A stretch of 64,000 nt of DNA from Planctomycetota bacterium (GTDB taxonomy: Bacteria; Planctomycetota; Phycisphaerae; Phycisphaerales; SM1A02), in NCBI GenBank assembly GCA_022574595.1, contig JACZRS010000014.1, positions 1 through 64,000 of the forward strand. The letters are read 5' to 3'. Position numbers and translations under genes: made by a program. The stretch's first letter is position 1, and each line of letters begins with the position of its first letter. Positions 7,882 to 14,905 of this stretch are shown here, piece by piece. The notes beneath the pieces are model-generated. The model saw only the letters and a list, made by a program, of their open reading frames with translations, did no database searches and was not told the origin of the DNA.

Positions 7882-7930
7882 TGTCAATATCCGACCGGAT
7901 GTTGACAGTACATCGGTCATACGGGCTAAT
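7882..7930 (+). promoter_or_regulatory. Palindromic operator overlapping the mobile-module promoter
   Basis: TGTCAATATCCG and CGGATGTTGACA form a 26-bp palindrome (11 of 12 arm positions match, 2-nt centre). Its right arm contains the -35 box TTGACA at 7902-7907. GCTAAT lies 17 bp downstream as -10. A repressor bound here would block the promoter that reads into the ArdC gene. Confidence 0.7.
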
Positions 7931-7993
7931 GCTTCATTGTGAAGCATAGCCGACAAATAAAATTGCTCCCGCGATGGTGGCACATCCGGGAGC
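7929..7993 (+). promoter_or_regulatory. Structured 5' leader with two hairpins
   Basis: ATGCTTCA-TTG-TGAAGCAT (7929-7947) forms an 8-bp hairpin at the expected transcript start. GCTCCCG...CGGGAGC (7965-7993) forms a 7-bp stem extended by GATG/CATC, ending about 10 nt before the ribosome-binding site AAAGG of the ArdC gene. Function (mRNA stability or translation control) is inference. Confidence 0.55.
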
Positions 7994-8017
7994 GCGGCCA
8001 AAGAAAGGTGAATTTCA

Positions 8018-8878
8018 ATGGCAAACAAAGTATATCAAATTGTTACAGATCGAGTTATTGAGCTATTAGAGCACGGAGTTGTGCCTTGGCATAAGCCTTG
8101 GGCTGGTGAAGAGTCTTGCCCTAGGAATCTAGCATCGGGCAAGCAGTATCGTGGCGTCAATCCTTTTCTACTTGGCGTTACTTCATGGTGCAAAGGGTAT
8201 GAATCATCCTATTGGCTAACGTACAAGCAAGCCCAGCAACGTGGTGGACACGTTAAGAAGGGTGAGAAGTCTACTAGGGTTGTATTCTATAAGCAGTATG
8301 AAGTTGCAAAGCGAGATCCTCTTACTCGCAAGCTAGAGCAAGTGTCAATTCCGATCCTGCGCTTTTATTCGGTATTCAATGTGCAGCAAACTGAGGGTGT
8401 GGAGTATCCAGAGTCGAAACTTGCACAGATCGACTTCAATCCGATTGAGCGTTGCGAATCTGTTGTTGCTGGTATGCCCAATCCTCCAGAGATTGAGATC
8501 AACGGGCATCGAGCAAGCTATCAACCTAGCTCAGATAAGATACAGATGCCTCAGCCGGATAGGTTCAAATCTGCTGAGCATTACTACGCTGCGTTATTCC
8601 ACGAATTGACACATTCAACAGGTAGCAAGAATCGGTTAGCTCGTACAGGAATTACTGACAAGGCTGACTACGCATCAGCTAACTATGCCAAAGAAGAATT
8701 GATAGCTGAAATGGGATCAGCTTTTCTTTGCGGTCATTGCAGTATTGAAGCTACCACAATCGAAAACGCAGCAAGCTACATCGACGGCTGGCTCAAGAAG
8801 CTTCGCAACGACTCGAAGCTAGTTATCCAATCCGCATCGGCTGCGCAGAAGGCTGCTGACTACATCTTAGCGGTTTAG
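8018..8878 (+). CDS. ArdC-family antirestriction protein (zincin metalloprotease)
   Basis: 286 residues. The N-terminal half has the ArdC ssDNA-binding domain pattern: VYQIVTDRVIELLEHG, VPWHKPW and YRGVNPFLL, then the KKGEKS turn near residue 84. The C-terminal half has a zincin motif HELTH near residues 195-199, followed by STGSKNRL and a downstream YAKEELIAEMGSAFL segment that supplies the third zinc ligand. ArdC proteins protect incoming plasmid or ICE DNA from host restriction and are made early after transfer. AAAGG precedes ATG. It is the first gene of a four-gene same-strand module, each gene with its own strong ribosome-binding site. High confidence in family. Confidence 0.9.
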   Translation: MANKVYQIVTDRVIELLEHGVVPWHKPWAGEESCPRNLASGKQYRGVNPFLLGVTSWCKGYESSYWLTYKQAQQRGGHVKKGEKSTRVVFYKQYEVAKRDPLTRKLEQVSIPILRFYSVFNVQQTEGVEYPESKLAQIDFNPIERCESVVAGMPNPPEIEINGHRASYQPSSDKIQMPQPDRFKSAEHYYAALFHELTHSTGSKNRLARTGITDKADYASANYAKEELIAEMGSAFLCGHCSIEATTIENAASYIDGWLKKLRNDSKLVIQSASAAQKAADYILAV

Positions 8879-8912
8879 CGCTGGTTTATACCCAGTTTTA
8901 GGAGTCTTTACT

Positions 8913-9551
8913 ATGAGTTTACCTTTATATGAGAAGTACAGACCACGTTCTCTAGCCGAAGTAGTCGGCCAGCCCAAAGCAGTTAGGCAGATTGAATCGG
9001 TCGGCGATCCTGGTGGAAAGTCTTACTGGATATCCGGAGCTTCCGGTACTGGTAAGACTACGCTTGCGAAGATCATTGCAGGATTGATTGCAGATGATTG
9101 GTTCGTGACCGAGCTTGATGCTACAGCGCTTACTCCGGCCAAGCTGCGCGATATCGAACAGTCGATGGCTATGTTTGGTGGTGGTAAAGGTGGTCGAGCT
9201 TATTTAGTTAATGAAGCGCATGGATTAAGGCGCGACACTATCCGCCAGCTTCTAGTTTTATTGGAGCGCTTGCATCAGCACGTTTGCGTTGTCTTTACAA
9301 CTACTAAGGATGGCCAAGATTCGCTATTTGAAGATGAAGCGGATGCGCATCCATTGCTATCTCGCTGCGTTGTATTGACGTTGACAAATCAAGGCCTAGC
9401 TAAACCCTTTGCAAAGCGCGTACTAGCTATTGCACTGGCTGAAGGTTTGGATGGTCAACCCGAAGCTGCGTACATCAAGCTAGCGCAGAAACACAAGAAC
9501 AATATGCGATCAATGCTGCAAGCTGTTCAAGCTGGTGCGATGAAAGAATAA
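8913..9551 (+). CDS. Mini AAA+ ATPase of clamp-loader (DnaX/RFC) type
   Basis: 212 residues. It starts with the clamp-loader signature YEKYRPRSLAEVVGQ. The P-loop is GASGTGKTT near residues 41-49, and AYLVNEAH replaces the usual DEAx Walker B. An SRC element near residue 150 marks sensor/arginine finger region of DnaX/RFC small subunits. The protein is much shorter than DnaX and lacks the collar domain, so it holds little more than the ATPase core and a small lid. Asp-to-Asn at Walker B would weaken hydrolysis. Candidate roles are loading a host or element clamp or acting as a DNA remodeller. Strong SD (GGAG) 9 nt before ATG. Confidence 0.85.
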   Translation: MSLPLYEKYRPRSLAEVVGQPKAVRQIESVGDPGGKSYWISGASGTGKTTLAKIIAGLIADDWFVTELDATALTPAKLRDIEQSMAMFGGGKGGRAYLVNEAHGLRRDTIRQLLVLLERLHQHVCVVFTTTKDGQDSLFEDEADAHPLLSRCVVLTLTNQGLAKPFAKRVLAIALAEGLDGQPEAAYIKLAQKHKNNMRSMLQAVQAGAMKE

Positions 9552-9575
9552 ACCTAACCCTTTGGAGATAACACA

Positions 9576-9980
9576 ATGTCATTATCAACAGACCTTGGCC
9601 AATTTATTGGCTCAATGGAGTATCACGCAACAACTCTGCGCGGGCTGAAGTTCGTCTGCACTGATGGAATGTTGCACCTAGCCGAAGCTGCCGGAGCATA
9701 CTGGCTACTTGATGCCGTCAGTTCCTATCAAGGCTCACAACTAGATCGAGCTTGTGAAGGATTCCAGCTTTGGCAATTGCGCAAGTTACCTGATAATTGC
9801 AAAAACGCAGCCGAGTTGACCTGTTGGCGGGATACACCCAGCGATGAGGTTAAGCCGTTTGTCCGCCAGTTGATCCCATACACAGATTTTCCCTTCGATG
9901 AGCTTGGCGAAACCTTCCAATTCTACGCTTGCGGCACAATGTCCGACTGCATTACTGCAATGCTGAAAAGTGAATACTAA
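9576..9980 (+). CDS. DUF6876-like hypothetical protein
   Basis: 134 residues. The segment VCTDGMLHLAEAAGAYWLLD resembles the DUF6876 family seen on mobile elements beside ArdC-type genes. The remainder (PYTDFPFDELGETFQFYACG) is also family-like. No catalytic motif is visible. TTGGAGA precedes ATG. It lies 24 bp after the clamp-loader-like gene and 17 bp before the recombinase gene, so it is surely in the same transcript. Function unknown; the family name is from memory of the pattern and could be wrong. Confidence 0.65.
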   Translation: MSLSTDLGQFIGSMEYHATTLRGLKFVCTDGMLHLAEAAGAYWLLDAVSSYQGSQLDRACEGFQLWQLRKLPDNCKNAAELTCWRDTPSDEVKPFVRQLIPYTDFPFDELGETFQFYACGTMSDCITAMLKSEY

Positions 9981-9997
9981 CTCTTGGAGCTATTGCT

Positions 9998-10675
9998 ATG
10001 AATGAATCCAAAGCTATTGGGTACATAAGAGTATCGACGCGCGATCAAGCTGATAGCGGGGCTTCGCTGGAATCTCAGCGTATGAAGATCGAAGCCTACG
10101 CGACAATGCACGACCTACACCTAGTTGACGTTATCGAGGATGCTGGCTTTAGTGCTAAGAGTCTTGATCGTCCTGGCATGGACAAGCTACTCAAGTTTAT
10201 TCGTGGCCGCAAAGTCGGCGTGGTAATAGTCGCCAAGCTGGATCGAATAACTCGTAGCGTCCGCGACCTTGGAGAGCTAGTCGATCTGTTCCAACGATCC
10301 GGAGTCGAGTTTGCCAGTGTTGCCGATCATATCGACACAAGTACCGCATCGGGCAGGTTAGTGCTTAATGTAATGGGATCAGTAAGCCAATGGGAAAGAG
10401 AAGCTATTGGTGAACGTACATCTGAGGCATTGGCTGTTATGCGCTCCAATGGCAAGCGAATTAGTCGGTACGCGCCTTATGGATATAAGTTGAATGGATC
10501 TGGCTGGATAGAGGATAAGCACGAACAGCAAGCCGTACAGGTTATGCGTGAGCTGCGCGATGAAGGATTGAGCCTACGCAAGATAGCTGCCCAGCTTGAG
10601 AAGCAAGGCTATTACAATCGAAGTGGAGGTAGGCTTAGCGCTCAAACAATTGCAAACGTGTTAAAGCGACGCTGA
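9998..10675 (+). CDS. Serine recombinase (resolvase/invertase family)
   Basis: 225 residues. The catalytic N-terminal domain begins AIGYIRVSTRDQADSG with the nucleophilic serine in RVST near residue 13. Arginines lie in LDRPGMDKLL and KLDRITRS, and QWEREAIGERT near residues 132-142 forms the start of the long E-helix. The C-terminal 60 residues (LSLRKIAAQLEKQGYYNRSG) are a helix-turn-helix DNA-binding domain. It has the length of a small resolvase rather than a large integrase. Such enzymes resolve cointegrates or invert or excise short segments. It is the last gene of the module and may act at inverted repeats nearby. TTGGAG precedes ATG. Confidence 0.93.
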   Translation: MNESKAIGYIRVSTRDQADSGASLESQRMKIEAYATMHDLHLVDVIEDAGFSAKSLDRPGMDKLLKFIRGRKVGVVIVAKLDRITRSVRDLGELVDLFQRSGVEFASVADHIDTSTASGRLVLNVMGSVSQWEREAIGERTSEALAVMRSNGKRISRYAPYGYKLNGSGWIEDKHEQQAVQVMRELRDEGLSLRKIAAQLEKQGYYNRSGGRLSAQTIANVLKRR

Positions 10676-10947
10676 TATTATTCTTAGCGCACATTGCGCA
10701 CGATTTTGCTACTCATTGAAAAACAAGAAAGTGTACTTTGCCGACAGATTGGTCTTTTTTGTATATAATAGAACGCGCGCGTGGGCTGAGAGTACGCGCA
10801 GGCAATGCTAACTTGGCCGCTTATTCGCGTACGCGCAGGCTAGCTGTAGGCAGTGTGGGGACAAGGTTAACCACTGCTATTTGTGTACTTGTTTCCCAAA
10901 GTGCGCGTTATACTCGTAATCGGAAAGCACGGGGAGAGCGAATTGTG
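10676..10947. other. Intergenic with AT-rich promoter-like box and 11-bp direct repeat
   Basis: TATATAAT at about 10762-10769 stands in an AT-rich run (weak -35 TTGCCG upstream). TACGCGCAGGC is repeated at 10793 and 10830, 37 bp apart. A long open frame on the plus strand here lacks a ribosome-binding site and a protein-like composition, and is not called. Confidence 0.4.
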
Positions 10948-11166
10948 CTACGCCTCCCCTCGATCCCCGCTTGCAGCTTTGACCATTGTCAGAATGTCTG
11001 TTCGTACAGCTTCGGGCAGGTCATTCCATTCATCGATCAACTGTTGCAAATCATGGTCAAAATGGCCGTTTGGTGCGCGCCGTGCGCCGCATTCTGCGCC
11101 GCCCTCTTTGAAAATGTTAGTATTTCCCGTAGATTGCGCTATATGTTCGACCCCTGTGCAGGGCAT
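10948..11166 (-). pseudogene. Integrase-tail fragment (GGAECGA type)
   Basis: 72 residues read PCTGVEHIAQSTGN...EGGAECGARRAP...DLQQLIDEWNDLPEAVRTD...MVKAA. This PxTGVE...GGAE(C/S)GA...W-x-x-LP-x-x-(V/I)-(R/K) pattern is what I know from the region at and after the 3' end of planctomycete tyrosine integrase genes. No integrase catalytic part is present upstream on the minus strand, so it is most likely what remains of an integrated element. It could still be expressed as a small protein. Confidence 0.5.
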
Positions 11167-11231
11167 TGGTTTGGGAAAGTATATTGTCGCGGCGATAAAT
11201 TGTCATTGGCTTTAATACCTGGGATCACTTG

Positions 11232-11846
11232 ATGCCTATTGAAGAACACTCACTAGATGAAGTCAGGCAATGGACAGGAGCTCTTGTCTTTAGCTCAACA
11301 ATCAAGTTCTTTCAGGGCGAATTGTCTGCTGCAGAATACCGAGCTTTTCGGCGCAACCTTAATGAAGCCCCTTTCGGTATTGTGGCTGGCCGAACATGTT
11401 TAGTGCATGGGTATGGGAGTCAACCTTGATGCGTTTACGAAATGCTATCGAGGCATAATGACATCGAAGTGCTCTGGACTGGCCCGTTATTACCACTGCT
11501 ATTATGGCCGGTATCGCTGGTCGTGGCTTGTCAAAGTGGTCTGTTAAGTGTAAGAAGCCCTGAGGCAGCGCGGATTGCCATGCACCTCTTGAGCTACAGA
11601 GGAATGGTCGAAATCCTATCTTTTTCATCGAACATAACAGATCAAGTTGCTCAATATGTGAGACATCGCCGGTGGCGGGGGTGGCCCGGTAAGATAGTTG
11701 GCAATGATCCAACATATGTATTGTTTGGTATCGAGAGAGACAATCCACATTACGAGACAGGCATAGTCGGATGGTGCTCATATGGCCCCGACTGCCCACC
11801 GATTAATTCTTCATTACTAATTCCAGGCCATGATTCAGAGAGATAA
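11232..11846 (+). pseudogene. Unrecognised gene interrupted by in-frame TGA
   Basis: From ATG 11232 the frame gives a 65-residue N-terminal part (MPIEEHSLDEVRQWTGALVF), stops at TGA 11427-11429, then continues in the same frame for about 140 codons to 11846 (includes RHRRWRGWPGKIVGNDPTYV). Together they would make a protein of about 204 residues. I do not recognise it. Both halves have a protein-like composition, but an antisense frame is also open, so coding is uncertain. Confidence 0.3.
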
Positions 11847-11865
11847 TTTTGGCGGATATCAATAA

Positions 11866-11940
11866 ACATGTCGCAGTTTTGCGATTATTGCGACATGTCC
11901 CAATAACGTGTCGCTATTTTGTGTTTTGGCGACATGTTAT
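11866..11940. repeat. Two adjacent inverted repeats of ACATGTCGC
   Basis: ACATGTCGCA (11866-11875) pairs with TGCGACATGT (11889-11898). After a short spacer, ATAACGTGTCGC (11903-11914) pairs with GCGACATGTTAT (11929-11940), 11 of 12 positions. Four half-sites of one sequence in 75 bp suggest a recombination or regulator-binding site. Confidence 0.75.
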
Positions 11941-12042
11941 GGCCTTATGTCACTGTTAGAAACACATCATCAATTGCCACAGGAGACTGGATTTGCACTA
12001 TTCTTGACTGTGGGCAATCGGATGAATCTGCTATGTAGTGCT

Positions 12043-12136
12043 GCCTTTAATAAGGCCCTATCTAGAGTCCATAGTAAAGGCTGCCTTTAACATGGGATTG
12101 TTGAATGGCCATATTAAAGGTAGCCTTGAATATGGC
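12043..12136. repeat. Three related small palindromes built on CCTTTAA/TTAAAGG
   Basis: GCCTT-TAAT-AAGGC at 12043-12056; CCATAGTAAAGG-CTG-CCTTTAACATGG spanning 12069-12095; GCCATATTAAAGG-TAG-CCTTGAATATGGC spanning 12108-12136. The last two share the same layout with compensating differences, typical of a small hairpin repeat family. Confidence 0.7.
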
Positions 12137-12211
12137 GTACCGAACAATGCAAGATTAGCGGCCGTATCTGCATAGCTATTGCCATGGATTTAATGGCTAT
12201 GAGCGTTCGCA

Positions 12212-12613
12212 ATGTATTGTCTGAACTGCAAATACAACCTTTAGCAGTTGCCTGCTAATACCTGTCCGGAATGTGGGCGGGCGTTTGATCCAACTGATAA
12301 CTCAACATTCGCAACATCGTTAAGACGACTAATCCCGAAGGAGGCCTTAGCGAGTATTACATGTAGTTTGATCTACTTTGTAGCGCTTTATGTTGATAGT
12401 CAGCCATCAGCCAAGCGTGGCATAGATCATTGGTATTTCCACGGCGTCAAATTCGTTGCGTTCATAATCCTCTTCGGAATCTCCATCGGCTTACTTCTCG
12501 CTGTGATTCGCCTGAAGCGATGGATCGCAGCCAGCCTTGGCTCAATAGCGGTTCTCGTGATGGTCATCCACATTGTACGGTGGGTGCAGGGTTTTCTGCC
12601 TTACTGGTTCTGA
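12212..12613 (+). pseudogene. Zinc-ribbon membrane protein with in-frame amber codon
   Basis: From ATG 12212 the frame reads MYCLNCKYNL, then TAG (12242-12244), then QLPANTCPECGRAFDPTDNS and on to 12613. The motif YCLNCxYxL-x-x-LPxNxCPECGRxFDPxDxxTF is common at the N-terminus of planctomycete membrane proteins, with both CxxC pairs forming a zinc ribbon; the stop falls exactly between the two halves. Two to three hydrophobic helices follow (EALASITCSLIYFVALYV, FVAFIILFGISIGLLLAVI, GSIAVLVMVIHIVRWV). A TTG at 12248 could restart translation but would lose the first CxxC. A nonsense mutation, readthrough, or a base error are all possible. Confidence 0.7.
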
Positions 12614-12654
12614 GCGGCCAAATTGTATTTTTATTCTATTAAACGGATCTTACT

Positions 12655-12688
12655 ACATTCTATGTAGTATATATACTACATAGAATGT
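12655..12688. repeat. Perfect 34-bp palindrome P1
   Basis: ACATTCTATGTAGTATA followed directly by its reverse complement, centre at 12671/12672. Contains the shared core GTAGTATATATACTAC. Confidence 0.95.
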
Positions 12689-12778
12689 GATAAGGTAGTC
12701 TGATAGAATCAAGTTTGATAAAAGCCAATACTAAGGCCTATTACAGGACTTTCGGAAGATATCGTTACAATGAAGCGC

Positions 12779-12816
12779 AGGAGCCTTACGTAGTATATAT
12801 ACTACGTAAGGCTCCT
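12779..12816. repeat. Perfect 38-bp palindrome P2
   Basis: AGGAGCCTTACGTAGTATA followed directly by its reverse complement, centre at 12797/12798, 126 bp from P1. Same core as P1 and P3 but different outer arms. Confidence 0.95.
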
Positions 12817-12898
12817 TACAATAGCTTATGAATTGCGGATAATGGTGTCCATGGTGTTGAAATTGCGAATGTTGAATTAACATTTGTGTTGATTGTGG

Positions 12899-12926
12899 TC
12901 GACTGTAGTATATATACTACAGTCGA
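12899..12926. repeat. Perfect 28-bp palindrome P3, just upstream of abiEi
   Basis: TCGACTGTAGTATA followed directly by its reverse complement, centre at 12912/12913, 115 bp from P2 and ending 17 bp before the abiEi ATG, so it would lie in the 5' UTR or overlap the promoter. Confidence 0.95.
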
Positions 12927-12943
12927 TGACAATTGGAGACTAA

Positions 12944-13825
12944 ATGGCTCAAACGAGAATTTCAATAGCGAAGCCTGATATTGTCCGCTTCTTTGAAAAG
13001 GATGGGCGCAAGATATATACGCAAAGAGATCTCGGAGAGATAGTCGCCAAACAACGCAACTTCTGGCGACTTGCAATGTCAATGCGAGTTAGCGAGTTCA
13101 TCTTGTATCTTGTTGCATACGCGAAACTTCGGAAAGTAAGTTTTAAGCTCCCTCATCGCACTGAAACTCGCTTCGTTTGGGGTGATATCTCACACTATAA
13201 ACTTGCGGTATCCATGAAGCCGAATGGTTACTTGTCCCACTATTCTGCTTTGTATCTCCATCATCTAACCGAGCAAGTGCCAAAGACCATCTATGTAAAT
13301 CATGAACAGCGGCCTCACGCACCATCTGCAGAAGGACTTGTCCAAGAGAGAATCGATGCAGCTTTTAAGCGCCCTCAGCGCATGACAAAGAATTTTACTG
13401 AGTATGAAGGAATCAGATTTTGCTACGTTAATGGAATGCACACTGGCAGGTTGGGTGTTGTCGAACTGGTGGACAGCCTCGGAGATGTTGTTCCCGTTAC
13501 GGGAATAGAACGAACACTTATTGACTGCACTGTCCGCCCAATGTACGCGGGAGGCGTAAGTGAAGTAGTTGGTGCATACAAAAGGGCTCGTAATAAAATA
13601 TCCTTAAACAAGCTGTCAGTGACAATAAAGAAGATGAACTACATGTACCCGTACGAGAGGGTAATTGGGTTTTATCTTGAGAAAAGTGGATTTCCTTCTA
13701 AGAATATCCGTCGTCACCGACTATTTCAACCGCCTAAGGATGGCCTTGATTTTTATCTTGTTCATGGCATGAAAGAAAAAGATTACGTTAATGAATGGCG
13801 TTTATACATTCCAAAAGGGTTTTAG
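12944..13825 (+). CDS. AbiEi-type antitoxin / transcriptional regulator
   Basis: 293 residues. The N-terminal part (FFEKDGRKIYTQRDLGEIVA... residues 11-60) is a winged-helix DNA-binding domain. The middle has the AbiEi pattern: YLSHYSALYLHHLTEQVP, then GRLGVVELV and V(T)GIERTLIDC. In abiE systems the AbiEi protein binds inverted repeats at its own promoter and neutralises AbiEii, a nucleotidyltransferase toxin. TTGGAG lies 8 nt before ATG. Unlike the usual overlapping abiEi-abiEii operon, the toxin gene here faces it tail to tail and overlaps by 24 bp. Three long palindromes precede it. Family confidence is good, self-regulation is inferred. Confidence 0.8.
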   Translation: MAQTRISIAKPDIVRFFEKDGRKIYTQRDLGEIVAKQRNFWRLAMSMRVSEFILYLVAYAKLRKVSFKLPHRTETRFVWGDISHYKLAVSMKPNGYLSHYSALYLHHLTEQVPKTIYVNHEQRPHAPSAEGLVQERIDAAFKRPQRMTKNFTEYEGIRFCYVNGMHTGRLGVVELVDSLGDVVPVTGIERTLIDCTVRPMYAGGVSEVVGAYKRARNKISLNKLSVTIKKMNYMYPYERVIGFYLEKSGFPSKNIRRHRLFQPPKDGLDFYLVHGMKEKDYVNEWRLYIPKGF

Positions 13826-14681
13826 CATAGAAGTACATTTTAAGACATAATCAAAGTACACATCGAATTCGAGAATCTTGTGTCCCGGTAATACAGTGTC
13901 TTTCACAGAAGGGAATCCCTGCTTGTGAAAATCACGAAATTCTGAAATCTTACCGAGAAGAATTGACGGAACATGTTTAGCCTTGAACATTGCTTGAAGC
14001 AACTCTGAAGTTACACTATTTGCCCAATCAATGTTGTATTGAGTTGAAAGAAAGTGAATGTCGAAAAAATCACGTGCTCGTTGTGAACCAGGACGACTGC
14101 CTAGACTCTTGCGATATTCGGGATCCTGTTGGCAGATGGCTCTAATCTTCTCACAAGCAAGCATAAGTGGGGGATATGTATAAATTATAAAATCATCGAG
14201 TCCGCGTTTTTCCTTTCCGACACAATATTCGTGCTTGCTGAAATCTATAGCAAAAAGTCTTTAATTGCCCAGGCCCGATATCCGTGGCATGTTTGCCTCG
14301 AAGTTTATGAAGTTTGTCTTTGTACTTCTCGTATATTTGTGGAGGCGCAATCTTGAATTCGAGAGTATAACCACCCCAGAATGGTAGTTCTATTACATCA
14401 GCCGATGGAATTGCTTTAAAACGCACGTCAAAGACGATAAAGTTTTCTGGGCCGAACGATTCACTTAGCAAACGCTCGAATTTGTTGCGAAGTGACTCGA
14501 CATCTTCATGAAAATCGCCATCAATTGAAAAATCGAGGTCGAGTGAAGCTCTACCAGGAGATTGAAGAAACATATCGATGGCACTACCACCTTTAAGGAC
14601 AAGTATGTTCAATAGTTCGTCATCTGAGAACATCGCAATAACGGCTAGCTCTTTTATGCGTTTTATCTGTTCAATATCCAT
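13802..14681 (-). pseudogene. AbiEii-type nucleotidyltransferase toxin, one-base frameshift
   Basis: The first 130 codons (MDIEQIKRIKELAVIAMFS... then VLKGGSAIDMFL and ASLDLDFSIDGDF) contain the nucleotidyltransferase signature GGSAID(M/L) and DxD of AbiEii/AbiGii toxins. The frame then breaks. Dropping one base from an A5 run at 14252-14256 (plus strand) joins it to AIDFSKHEYCVGKEKR, ...YTYPPLMLACEKIRAIC and QRARDFFDIHFL, the normal C-terminal half. The rejoined product would be 292 residues, full length for the family. So this is either a recently inactivated toxin or a homopolymer base-call error. It lies convergent to abiEi. Confidence 0.85.
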
Positions 14682-14697
14682 AGCTTCACAAGCTATG
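14679..14697 (-). promoter_or_regulatory. Palindrome over the abiEii start codon
   Basis: CATAGCTT-CAC-AAGCTATG, a perfect 8-bp inverted repeat whose left arm contains the ATG of the toxin gene (minus strand). It could hide the start in an mRNA hairpin or bind a regulator. Confidence 0.55.
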
Positions 14698-14905
14698 CTA
14701 CCGCAAAATCAAGGCATAAAGGCATTTCTGACCTGACACTAACCCGATTCGCTGGTGCTAGTATCTCTTGTATAACCATTAGTTGATGATTCGTTGGTCT
14801 TGAGTGTGGCGTTATTTGGCCTCATACGTTAGAGTGTGTTGCTTGATTGGGGGTACCCAGTTTTAAGAAATGGTTTGTTGGTGAGGGGGTTTGTTGGTGA
14901 GGCAA

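Noticed and set aside
7759-8028. Minus-strand frame of 89 codons
   Set aside because: It lies antisense over the operator, promoter and leader of the ArdC gene; these signals explain the sequence better.
10738-11232. Plus-strand frame of 164 codons
   Set aside because: No start signal, odd composition, and it covers the antisense integrase-tail fragment that is recognisable.
11359-11799. Minus-strand frame of 146 codons
   Set aside because: No ribosome-binding site or recognised pattern; kept only as a reason for doubt about the plus-strand frame.
8889-14865. TACCCAGTTTTA at 8889 and 14854 as island attachment sites
   Set aside because: The first copy lies just before the second gene of the module, not at a border; a 12-bp match is weak.
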